Assembly (NCBI RefSeq): GCF_036417845.1
Contig: NC_089978.1
Coordinates: 136,828,288-136,892,287, forward strand
Length of the DNA: 64,000 bases
Source of the DNA: Apteryx mantelli
Lineage: Eukaryota; Chordata; Aves; Apterygiformes; Apterygidae
Direction of reading: 5' to 3'
Shown here: piece by piece, positions 45,401-53,700 of the stretch
Layout: every line of letters starts with the position of its first letter
Position numbering within the stretch: the stretch's first letter is position 1
Position numbers and translations under genes: made by a program
The notes under the pieces: model-generated
Told to the model about the DNA's origin: nothing
What the model saw: the letters and a program-made list of their open reading frames with translations, nothing else
The model's database searches: none

Positions 45401-48236
45401 TGGTCCCAAGCAAAACCTTGAGAATTGTCTTGCTTCTCATGGAGACAAATATAAGATGGAGAGCATCAACCATTAGTGTCACAGATTCATTTTGAAGTGT
45501 TGGTCTTGAGCCATTTCTTTGGGCTATCAGAAGATTCTTTATTCTACTGTATGGATGGTTTTCCTACTAAGTTTTCACTGAAATCTTAGTAAATATTAGT
45601 CCAGTTAACCTGTAATCAAATACTGCCATTATTACAATAGGATATATCAGCTAGCAAGAAACGTTCAGTGTTGCCTGTGAGAATCTCTTATCCCAAGAAA
45701 ATGCTCATCTCTTTCCTTTAAATCTGATGGCCCTGGACTGAGTGACTTCCAAGAGAAATTTGGTGTCTACATTTTACTCAATTTTCTCGTAACACTGAGC
45801 AGTTAGAAGATTGCCTGTCACAAGGTTATTTCCACAGATCTTTACACTTACCTTCCCAGTATGTGCATAGAGAATATAGAAAAAATTGTCCTAGATTCAG
45901 GTATTGGGTATGTCAATTTCCTGTCCCTTAGCCTATGCTTTGCTGTGTCAGTAAGTCTGTCCTAGAGCCCTCTGTCCTCAGATGGATGAGACTATCCTGA
46001 CAGAATTCAGCCATCTCAGATTGCATCAGTTGACTATATGCTACATGAAACGTTTCACAAACCTCTCTTCCTCTTTTCCCCCCCTTCCAGTCCTTCAAAA
46101 TGGGATGTATCTGAAATTAATTTTTAGCCCAGAGACAATGGGAGTTGTATCTCATTCTTCATCTATTTACGCTGTTAAAGTAGTCATATGTTAGGTATGG
46201 GGTAATTGCCCATAGTTGGATGATTTGGTGGGCTGAGTGTTCTATTTTGGGGTGTTTTCTTTTTAAAGAAGAGCAGTGGTACTGTGGATCTGGTTCTCCT
46301 CACGGAGGAGCGTAAACAAAACCATAGAGGCAGATACTCCCCACTGATTCTGCAAGGAAAGTGGCATTACCCATGAGTAAGGTAGTTTAGATATCCAGTT
46401 AAAGCAGCCTAAGATCCACAGCAGTCCTCACTTACTGGAGGCTTTAATAAAATAATCTCAGCAAGATCATTTTAATTTGGTTACTGTATCTTTATTTCAC
46501 TGTTAGGGATCTTCACTTGTGAATTTGCAGTTCTTAATCACCATCAGGCTCTGCTGTTCATGTTTCTTTCAGGTAGTATAACTGCTGGGAATCTGGCTTC
46601 CCACACAGTATGGAACACTGCAAGATCCCTCACTCAAAGAGGCAACTCTCATTCAAAGAGGCAGAGTTGATTACTGAAACAAGTTAGACCCACTATACTT
46701 AAAGTACAAAAGGGTTGTCTTCATGTTTTTTAAAATGTACTCCTCAGCCCCTAAAAAAACAGTTGGCAGAGTTCTGTTAGCAACAGGCAGGCCCATAGGC
46801 GTTGCATACTGTTGGAGATACTGTGAAGACAGCAATCTTTGTTCCAGTTTTCCCATGTACTTTGGGGTAGCATCAGTTTGGTTCATTCTTCTCAGTAGTC
46901 AGACAATCTTGGGAATCTGCATATCGTTACACTGTTTTGGGAGAGCTACTTCAAATTTATGTGGCTTTATATGAAGATGGCATATGGAACTGTAACCAAA
47001 GGACACTTATTCCCTAGGTCTCTCTTGGGGTTTTTTCTTGCAAGAAAAGATGTTTTCCTATTACTTTATCAATTATCTTGCTACCTTACTCTAGTTCCAA
47101 CAGTTCTTGTCTGGTCGGAGAAGTTCAACAGATTTGGAGAAGAGGGTTTGTTCAGCAAATGTCTTCTGATTCCTAAGAAAGCAATTTGGATTATGGTTCT
47201 GAAATTCCTGAAATCTACAGATCTTATAGTCTGCTGGAGTTCAAGACAGCCACTCTTGCAACAGTAATTCTTTCCCTGAATTCAGATATTCACATACATG
47301 GAGTATGAATTTTTAAAGGTTAAGATGTTTATTATGTTATCTTGACCCCAAGATTCCTAGCTAATGTATTTTCTGTGGAGAGGAGATTTTGCTGATGTGC
47401 AATGTCCTACTGTAGAACAGATCTGGTATTCTCACCCCATGGCTCTCTGCCTTCCACACCCTTGTAACAGTTGAAATCCCATCTTCAAGGAGAAGCTCAT
47501 CTTCAAGCAAGGAGAGTTTTTAGAACAGCTGCCTTCTCAGAGAAGATGAGGGAAGTTCTCACTCAATAGGTTTTCTTCTGGCTGTCCTTCAAGAGAGCTT
47601 AGTTAGGTGTCTATCATAGAGTTGAAGTCACTCTTCTACATTCTTTACAAAAGCAGTCTTAGGTTGTGAAGAAGCACCTTGCCAAGTTCAAGTGTGCTGT
47701 GAAGGTGTTTTCCCCCTTCTCCCCTCTAACTTTAAGAGGAAAATAATAGCTGTATTAAAGTTGAAGCAGGACAAAAGCAGTTCTGTGCAGAGATGTCCTA
47801 AATAAATTTGTTTGTGGAAGAACACATTAACAAAGCATTAGGTGGTAAATATACATGCCAGAAGCATGTGCAAGTAATATTAAGAATCATAACCACCTAA
47901 TACCAATATTACTGCTCAGCCCTCTTTATAAAGTGCTCCTGGTTTCTTAGATGCAGAAAAAAATGCAAAGAAATTTTTGGTCTCTCTTGGCTAAGGTTCT
48001 TAATATCTTAATCCAGTCTTGTTGGGAGACTGGGTAGCCTAATGGCTACCAGGCACAATATCAGGTTTGTGGTATTGTTTGCAAATTCTAGCAACTTTGT
48101 ATAACAAAGGAGTATTTTTCTTTGTCTCTCTGTTTAGTCAGCTGATACTCTTCAGACCAGCCACCCTGAAGATGCAGAAATGAAAAATGAGCAGAATGGA
48201 GTGGAAGATAAGCTGGAAGTTGACACAGAAACTTAA
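27358..48236 (+). CDS. FKBP4: FKBP52, peptidyl-prolyl isomerase and HSP90 co-chaperone (10 coding exons, complete)
   Basis: Role (known): immunophilin of steroid-receptor-HSP90 complexes that binds dynein and promotes hormone-dependent receptor activity; cytosolic and nuclear. Joined exons encode 449 residues, against 459 in human; the N-terminal linker is about 7 residues shorter and the C-terminal tail a little shorter. Domains: FK1 PPIase about 42-130 with Y50, D61, F70 and W83 of the drug/proline pocket; hinge with FKGEDLT, where T136 matches the human casein kinase 2 site T143; degenerate FK2 about 159-246; three TPR repeats about 262-379. K347 and R351 in [12 protein letters not shown] match human carboxylate-clamp residues K354 and R358 that hold the HSP90 MEEVD tail. 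The loop [10 protein letters not shown] has Pro where FKBP51 has Leu, so this is FKBP4, not FKBP5. No frameshift, stop or lost splice dinucleotide was found. Confidence 0.98.
28615..29400. repeat. Perfect 20-bp minisatellite, about 39 copies, polypyrimidine on the plus strand
   Basis: The unit 'cccttccccctccccttttc' repeats 39 times without a single difference from 28621 to 29400, plus a partial unit from about 28615. The plus strand has only C and T, the minus strand only A and G. The minus strand has runs of four, five and four G per unit and could form G-quadruplexes. The 'cccctttt cccc' segments are mirror-symmetric, a feature of triplex (H-DNA) formers. It lies in FKBP4 intron 1, 1.17 kb after exon 1. 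Because stop codons need T on one strand and A on the other, the tract is open in all six frames, so the long minus-strand open frame (29455-28547) has no coding meaning. Confidence 0.98.
29401..31349. other. FKBP4: FKBP4 intron 1 between minisatellite and CR1
   Basis: About 1.9 kb of unremarkable AT-leaning intron. A run of nine or ten G near 30822 is the only feature noted; no exon or repeat family was recognised. Confidence 0.5.
31350..32396 (-). mobile_element. CR1 LINE, 5'-truncated (reverse transcriptase C-terminal part and 3' end)
   Basis: The sense strand is minus, so it is antisense to FKBP4. From the 5' side, about 32380-32093 encodes the RT core with [21 protein letters not shown] and FADNTKLGG, the usual FADD catalytic box changed to FADN. 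About 32026-31424 encodes the C-terminal segment with [28 protein letters not shown] and [14 protein letters not shown]. The 3' end near 31350-31410 is the typical avian CR1 terminus (plus-strand 'ctgaggttggaagggacctc'). Frame breaks and truncation make it inactive. It lies in FKBP4 intron 1. Confidence 0.95.
32943..33087 (+). CDS. FKBP4: FKBP4 exon 2
   Basis: 145 bases after acceptor 'tttttctcag', ending in phase 1 before GTAATG. It encodes [12 protein letters not shown]...[18 protein letters not shown] and DKFSFDLGK, the first half of the FK1 PPIase fold including Y50, D61 and F70. Confidence 0.97.
34381..34523 (+). CDS. FKBP4: FKBP4 exon 3
   Basis: 143 bases after acceptor 'acttgcatag', ending in phase 0 before GTGAGT. 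It encodes [34 protein letters not shown] and NATLIFE, the second half of FK1 with the active-site Trp (W83) and the FKBP52-type proline loop. Confidence 0.97.
34820..34886 (+). repeat. Short interspersed-repeat relic, family uncertain
   Basis: 'gtactgggtcaggccaaagg' followed by 'tctgtgacagtggcca' resembles a repeat common in sauropsid genomes ('...tactgggtcagacc... cagtggcca'). I recognise the pattern but cannot name the family with confidence. Confidence 0.35.
38577..38596. repeat. Poly-G homopolymer, 20 bases
   Basis: Twenty consecutive G in FKBP4 intron 3. Such tracts are unstable and often mis-sized in assemblies, so the exact length is uncertain. Confidence 0.9.
39023..39143 (+). CDS. 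FKBP4: FKBP4 exon 4
   Basis: 121 bases after acceptor 'ctctctgcag', ending in phase 1 before GTAAGT. It encodes [18 protein letters not shown], the hinge with the casein kinase 2 site (T136), then [19 protein letters not shown], the start of FK2. Confidence 0.97.
39680..39836 (+). CDS. FKBP4: FKBP4 exon 5
   Basis: 157 bases after acceptor 'tgtgaccag', ending in phase 2 before GTGAGC. It encodes [35 protein letters not shown] and ESVFYLKP of FK2, the domain that lacks isomerase activity in mammals. Confidence 0.96.
40214..40304 (+). CDS. FKBP4: FKBP4 exon 6
   Basis: 91 bases after acceptor 'atcttacag', ending in phase 0. It encodes [20 protein letters not shown] and VKLKSFEK, the end of FK2 and entry to the TPR part. 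The donor GTGGGA is weaker than its neighbours. Confidence 0.96.
40651..40734 (+). CDS. FKBP4: FKBP4 exon 7
   Basis: 84 bases after acceptor 'tttgtttag', donor GTAAAT. It encodes [16 protein letters not shown] and [11 protein letters not shown], the first helix of TPR1. Confidence 0.97.
41441..41626 (+). CDS. FKBP4: FKBP4 exon 8
   Basis: 186 bases after acceptor 'tgtgtttacag'. It encodes [20 protein letters not shown] and [19 protein letters not shown] plus ALENCNK, covering TPR1 and TPR2. The donor reads GTAGTAAG, so a second GT three bases downstream is available. Confidence 0.96.
42113..42352 (+). CDS. FKBP4: FKBP4 exon 9
   Basis: 240 bases after acceptor 'gtttatgcag', donor GTAAGC. It encodes [39 protein letters not shown] and [17 protein letters not shown]3 with clamp residues K347 and R351, and the calmodulin-binding-like helix after it. 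Confidence 0.97.
42713..45355 (-). mobile_element. CR1 LINE, about 2.6 kb, endonuclease end plus reverse transcriptase and 3' end
   Basis: The sense strand is minus, antisense to FKBP4, in intron 9. In sense order: endonuclease C-terminal part (about 45252-44710) with [26 protein letters not shown] and SDHEMVEF; linker and RT (44777-43704) with [20 protein letters not shown]-like [13 protein letters not shown] and [15 protein letters not shown]; then a damaged segment that keeps FADDT in another frame near 43590; then the C-terminal part (43144-42797) with [20 protein letters not shown]. The 3' end at 42713-42733 keeps tandem 'gaatcaca' octamers, the CR1 terminal repeat. An upstream endonuclease stretch (REQLECIEL-like) extends to about 45355. 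Frameshifts and stops make it inactive. It is longer than the intron-1 copy and appears closely related to it. Confidence 0.95.
45356..48137. other. FKBP4: FKBP4 intron 9 after the CR1 copy
   Basis: About 2.8 kb of intron before the last exon. No gene or clear repeat was recognised. Confidence 0.5.
48138..48236 (+). CDS. FKBP4: FKBP4 exon 10 (last coding exon)
   Basis: 99 bases after acceptor 'tctgtttag', stop TAA at 48234-48236. It encodes an acidic 32-residue tail, [20 protein letters not shown] onward to DTET, ending like the human protein in an acidic, Thr-containing stretch. Confidence 0.96.
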   Translation, partial: SADTLQTSHPEDAEMKNEQNGVEDKLEVDTET

Positions 48237-48835
48237 GTGCAAACCCTATTCCATTAGTTTTGTAAACAAAACTTTCCAGTGAATTAGACCTTTATTTTTC
48301 TACCTGGTTGGACAGTGGCTTCAGGGGAGCAGAGGCTGAGGCCACTGTGCCACAGTCAGTTACCGCTTTACATGTCTGTGGAAGAAGCTCAGTGGCAGCA
48401 CAAATCTGGTTTAATCCTAAGGACTTTATTTATTCATTCAACCTGTTATCATTGGGGTTCTGTCAGGATTTATTATGCTTGGTTTCTTTGCAGTTTGTCA
48501 TTGGTGTTTGTCTCTTTCTGGTTCCAATTCACTTTAATCCCAGGTTCTGCTTTCTAAATTTATTTCCTTAGGGTTTTTTGTTTTGGGTTTGTTTTGTTTT
48601 TTTAAGTAATCGAGCTTTTCCAGGAGTCCTCACATGAGACTTGAGAACAAATCACTGCTCCCAGTTCTTCTGGCTTGGTCTTGCCCCTTTCCCTCCTGTT
48701 AAGTAGGAAGTCCCTTCCATTAAGTGTTATAACCTTCCTTGTATGCCCCCTCTTCACACATTGCTGAAGGTGAAGACTGTGAAGTCACAGCTTGAGTAAT
48801 GAAGCTCCAATTAAACTCAAGAAAACAACCTATAG
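48237..48835 (+). other. FKBP4: FKBP4 3' UTR with poly(A) signal ATTAAA
   Basis: About 0.6 kb follows the stop codon. ATTAAA at 48810-48815 is followed about 20 bases later by a probable cleavage site and then GT/T-rich 'tagtgtgtttttattgg', a normal downstream element. The exact cleavage base is inferred. Confidence 0.7.
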
Positions 48836-50384
48836 TGTGTTTTTATTGGAATATGCACAGAATTGAAAGCAAACTTACTCTTCTCTAGTCATTCAGTGTT
48901 TTCTCATCCATGTAGCTGTACAGTAGCCACAGTATCTCTATTTTCTGTTGTTCACTGCTGTAGCAAACTTCCACAATAACCTATACTCTTATTTACCTAT
49001 TTATTTTCAAAAGGAAAGTGGGGTGATGAAAAGTGTAAGGGGAAAGAAGTCTGTAACCTCTGCATAGAACTTTTATATTGCTACCCTCTTTCCCTAAGTT
49101 ATAAAACAGGACCATAAAAACACCATTAATTCAGAACAAAATTCAGACAAAGTAATTGTCTTTAAAGAGAAAAGTAATAGTAATTTAAAATTATGACAAA
49201 TATTTAAAACTCCTAATGAACTATGAACTCTTGAGTGATTCTAATGACAAAAGCCAGTTTAGCAATCCCCATCTCACAGGAAAGCCCTTATTTGATATTC
49301 CTGCTTCTTCCTGAAGTACTTTATTCCATGCTTGCAGGGGTAGAAAAAAAAAAAGTAGCAGTCAAATATATCTGCTCTTGTTTATCCTGGTATCTAGTCA
49401 AACCTTAGTCTCCATTCTGCTCTAGAAGTGGGGATGTTTTGTTTTTTTGCCTACTCTGCAGGACTACAGAAAGCTAGGACAGATAGATTATCTGTTCATT
49501 TCAGATAAAAAGTGGATTTTGTATTCTTGTATGAAAACACAGCTATCTCTAAAGGGGAACATTACTGAACTGGTTAGGACAAGATAAAATAATCTACCAG
49601 TTTGAACTACAACAGGGGAATCTGGGAACACCAGGTTTGCAGAGTCTCATGTACTGCTGTTGCACAGCTTGGGAAAAAGTTCCATGTGAATTTACATGCT
49701 TCTAAGGATTTGGTGGAAAATTTGCTTATTTGGCAAAAAAAAGATAATATGCTTTCCAAGACCCACGTTTCTTTATCAAACCAGGTACTATCACCATAAG
49801 CACTTAGATTGCTTTTCTGTTGTGCCACTATGACCACTTTGGTCATGCAACATGTGAAGAGGCAACTCATCTTTCAGTGTATGCCTTAGTCATTCACATT
49901 TGACAGAGGGAAACAATTATTAAATGATTTGCTTGAAGCTATGTGAGAAATCAAGGTAGACAGCTGGGCACTTAGTATCCCTGATTGCTGCTCCAATACC
50001 TGATAGAGATCAGCAATGCCAGTATTTAAGTTTCCCACCTTCATCATTAAAATGAGGTATGTCCTCATGCAATTGCAAAAATAAGATTCCAAGAATTGGG
50101 GGGCTTAGTTAAAGAAAAGAAAAAGGTGCATTTTTAAACAAATCCATAGATTCAAATAAAGATCATGAACCTGGACTGGCCCTTCCCTTCTCCCTAGTCT
50201 TTCTGGTTGCCCCACAGCTTTCCAGAGCCAGGCTGGGCCCTGTCACGTTCTGAGGCATTAGTGTCATCAGCTGCAGGCACTCAGAAGTCATGAGACGACC
50301 CCATCTCCTCCTCTGCGCTAGCTTCCGAGTGGCACTATGCCTGTCTGTAAGGAATAAAAACGCAGATCTTTTAAAAGGCAGGCA
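48836..50384. other. FKBP4-ITFG2 intergenic gap
   Basis: About 1.5 kb without coding evidence. A diverged MIR-like relic may lie at 49885-50000. The gap ends where the ITFG2 CpG island begins. Confidence 0.55.
49885..50000 (-). repeat. Possible MIR-like SINE relic
   Basis: 'cacatttgacagagggaaac', 'ttaaatgatttgcttgaagc' and 'agctgggcacttagtatccc' follow the order of a reversed MIR core. The match is weaker than for the copies at 9860 and 17965. Confidence 0.35.
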
Positions 50385-50689
50385 GTGGCGCTCTACCTCC
50401 TGAAGCTCTGGCCCCGCCCGGCTGGCAGCAGCGCGGTGCCGCCGCAACGCGCAGGCGCCTACCCACGCCCTCCAGCCGCACGCGCGGCTCCTTTTCACCG
50501 CCCAGAGCCTGGCACGGCCCTAGCCGCTGGCGCCGCCACGTGATTCTGGCGCGTGCGCGCGCGCTCCCCAACCCCCCGCCCCCGTTCAGTTTGGACCTAC
50601 AGGGCCGCCTTAGCGTCTCCACTGCCGTAGCGCGGACAGCGGGCCTGGCCCCGAGCTAGAGGAGGCCCGCCTCTATGGTCGGCGGTGGG
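50385..50689 (+). promoter_or_regulatory. ITFG2: ITFG2 CpG-island promoter with CACGTG E-box
   Basis: CpG density rises from about 50385 and stays high to about 51070, through exon 1 and the start of intron 1, where a GC box 'gggcggggc' lies near 50857. A palindromic CACGTG occurs at 50537-50542 in the context GCCACGTGAT, matching 8 of 10 bases of the GTCACGTGAC CLEAR element used by TFEB/TFE3. No TATA box is evident. The transcription start is not determined. Confidence 0.7.
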
Positions 50690-50785
50690 ATGCGGTCCGT
50701 CAGCTACGTACAATGCGTGGCGCTCGACTTCAGCGGGAGCCTCTTCCCGCACGCCATATGCCTGGGAGACGCCGACAACGACACG
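50690..50785 (+). CDS. ITFG2: ITFG2 exon 1 (coding part)
   Basis: Encodes [20 protein letters not shown] then [12 protein letters not shown], 32 residues, phase 0. The donor is GTCTGG, a poor match beyond the GT. The upstream in-frame ATG at 50675 has T at -3; the ATG at 50690 has G at -3. Confidence 0.94.
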
Positions 50786-53700
50786 GTCTGGGGACAGGCG
50801 GCAGTGCGCCTGTGGGGCGCGGTGTTGGGAGGTGGTGGTGGCTCTGCAGGCAGAGCGGGCGGGGCCTGGCCCGCCTCCGCCCCCGTGTGGGCGGAACGGT
50901 GCTGGCGGCGCAGGGGCGTGTTGCGGGTGCGGAGCGGGACGGCTGCCGGCAGCGGCGCGTGCCCGGGACTGCGGCTTGGCGCCGCCCCCGCGGCAGCTGG
51001 AGCTGCGGGAACCGATCTTCCCTTCTGCTTCCTCTCACTTGGCGTCGTGAGGCCGCACCTGGAGTGCCGGGTCCAGGGGCGCTGACGAACCGGTGGGAGG
51101 CTAGCGCAGACTTGAAGATGCTTAGGGGGCTGGAAAATGTGGCATGTGAGGAGAGGCTGAGGGAACTGCACCTGGTCAGCCTGCAGAAGATGAAGGGAGA
51201 GATCTTACCACTATCTACAATTACCTAATGTGGTTGTAAAGAAAACACAGCCAGGCCATTCTCAGAGATACACAGTGCTAGAACAAGAGGCAGCAGTCAC
51301 AAGTTGCAACAAAGGAAATTAAAAAGGGGGGAAAAATCACCTTGAGGGTGATACAGCACTGGAACAGATGCCTAGAAGAGGCTGTGGGACTTCCATTCTT
51401 GGAGATGCTCAAAGCTTGACAGGGGCCTGAGCTAATGTCAGAGAAGCAAGAGTTGAAACAGATGGAATCCAGAGATCCCTTCCAAACTGAATATTTCTGT
51501 GATTCTGGGCTACAACTGGTCAATGCTTGCATCACCATTAGACCTTCTAGGCACCCTTGATGTGGGCACTGGATGCTGTATAGCCAGCAGAGAGATAAGC
51601 TTTTGCTTCCAAAGAGTCACACTCCTCCTGCCACTGTAGCATGGGTAGGTATATGGAAGCATGGGGAAACAGTCTGTGCTGGGACACAATGAGGTATCTG
51701 CAGGGAACAGGGTCCAGTCAAGACTCTGTGTTTCTTGACCTGTGTGCTTGATGGGGGTGCATCAGGAATGTTGCTGTCAGCCCCACAAAGAGTTACTTCT
51801 GTTGGGTTTAATTTGGCTATAACTAGGAAGAGATTACTGCCCTACCAGATAAATGAAAACTGACCCTTTTCCTCAACAGCCAAATTCTATCACAGCCTTA
51901 CTGGGCAATCCTGAAAAGTATGGTGGCTAGCAATGCAGTGGGCAGCAAAACAGTTTTTCCCATTAGAATTAGTGTAATGGGGGGGGGAATGTATGCAGGG
52001 ACTTATGAAATGCACACAATTTAAATATACAGAGGCATGATGTGGAGGATGGAGTAGCTGGAGTAGGCTTGTAAACTGGAGGAGATGCTGACTTTTCAGC
52101 AGCCTTCTTTTCAGAATAGATCACCATTCTGAAAGATCTTAGGCACTTCATCAGTGAGACAGAACACCCAGTGTAACCTATTGTGAGTGCTCTTGCAACT
52201 TCTTTCTCGATGGTCATGTTTTCATTATTGTCATCAGCTTCCTTGGAAGAATCAAGAAAGATCAAATCAATCTAGATTGAAGGATGGAAGGTGGGGTAAT
52301 GATGATGGTTATCAGAGCAGGATGTTTAATGATTGGTGACAGAACTCTGAAACAATGGCTAGAGAAGCAATGGATAATGGGATGTTGTTATGAGGGGCCC
52401 TAAGAACCACTCTCTCACCCTTTTGACTACTAGAGTAAAATTATGGCTTTTGTTTCCCCAGAGGTTCTCTATTGAATCATAGCTCTCTTTTTAACTTGTT
52501 TCACTTTGCCGATTCTTCCCACAGAATGATTTTAGATACGAATCTTGTAATTCCCGCTGGGATGGGAATGTTGTGTTGCTGTGTAAGTTTCTTCTTATTA
52601 ACCCCCTTCTCTTGTCCAGCTGAATGAGCTAGTGGTGGGGGACACCAATGGGAAACTCTATGTGTACAAGAATGATGACAGCAAACCCTGGACTGTGCGA
52701 TCCTGCCAAGGAATGGTCAGTTTTGGACAAAGTTTTTAAATGGTCTGTGCCTTTTGGGGTATGTGCAGCCTGCTGTCCTTGACTACTGCCTAGGAATGTG
52801 TAGGCCAGAGAGGAAAGGTAGCCAGAACTGGTTTATATGATATAAGACCCTTCTTTTGCCAGCAGCTAACCCCATGGACTAGCTGTGAACCCAGCCTGAA
52901 CAAACAAAGGAACTGTGCTTCTGTTCCACCTTGATCCTGCTCCCATGCACTGTGGATTTTGCCCCAGAACTCTGGGCAATTGTGTGGCAGATCAGATGTG
53001 TTTCTGTCCCTGCCTCAGCTCTTCTTGTCCTTGAAAAGGCTGTTAGAGGTCGAGAGATGCTTTGTGAGGAGAGGTGTAGGGTGTGTTAGCAGAGGTTTAT
53101 CCCAAATGCTGATCTGTGTTGTCTTCTCTCATGTATGGACTCTTAAAGCCTTCTTTTTTCCTGCAGCTCACATGTGTTGGTGTGGGAGACATATGCAATA
53201 AAGGAAAGGTGAGAGCAGCCAAACCCTCCTCAGCCCTGTCTGTAGGGCCTGTGGGTGGTGCTCAGGAGGTTACAGTTATGACATACGCTGAATGTGGAAG
53301 AGAACAGGTGCTTTCTGTCCAGGATCTGCCATAACTCAAGAGTTTTAGCACTACTGTTCTAAAAACGGTTCCTCTGTTTACACATAGCCTGCATGTGCTT
53401 GTGAGCCATATGCAGGCACTGGTAAGCAAAGAAACCCATTCTGTCTTCAGGAAGCATTACTGATTACCACGTCTCCCTGTGTGAGCCCTGTGAGGCTTCT
53501 GTGGTTTGGGGGTTGCTTGCTTTCCCCAGTGGATTTTGCCCTGCTCTATGATGGTCCCTATTATGGACCATGGCCCTTCTGCCATTTGGCTGTGTGCATT
53601 TAAGGTCACCCAAACAAGACCAAGCCACAGAACAGTCTAGACTCCCAAGCAAATTCCAGTGTGTCTAATATGACTCCTTTTGCTGGATTGGTATTTCTGG

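Noticed and set aside
27358-48236. FKBP5 (FKBP51) instead of FKBP4
   Set aside because: The proline loop [10 protein letters not shown], the hinge and the exon 4-10 sequence all match FKBP52 better than FKBP51.
50704-51228. Open frames of 100-171 codons around ITFG2 exon 1
   Set aside because: They run through a GC-rich donor into intron 1 and into an old CR1 relic; the protein match stops at 50785.
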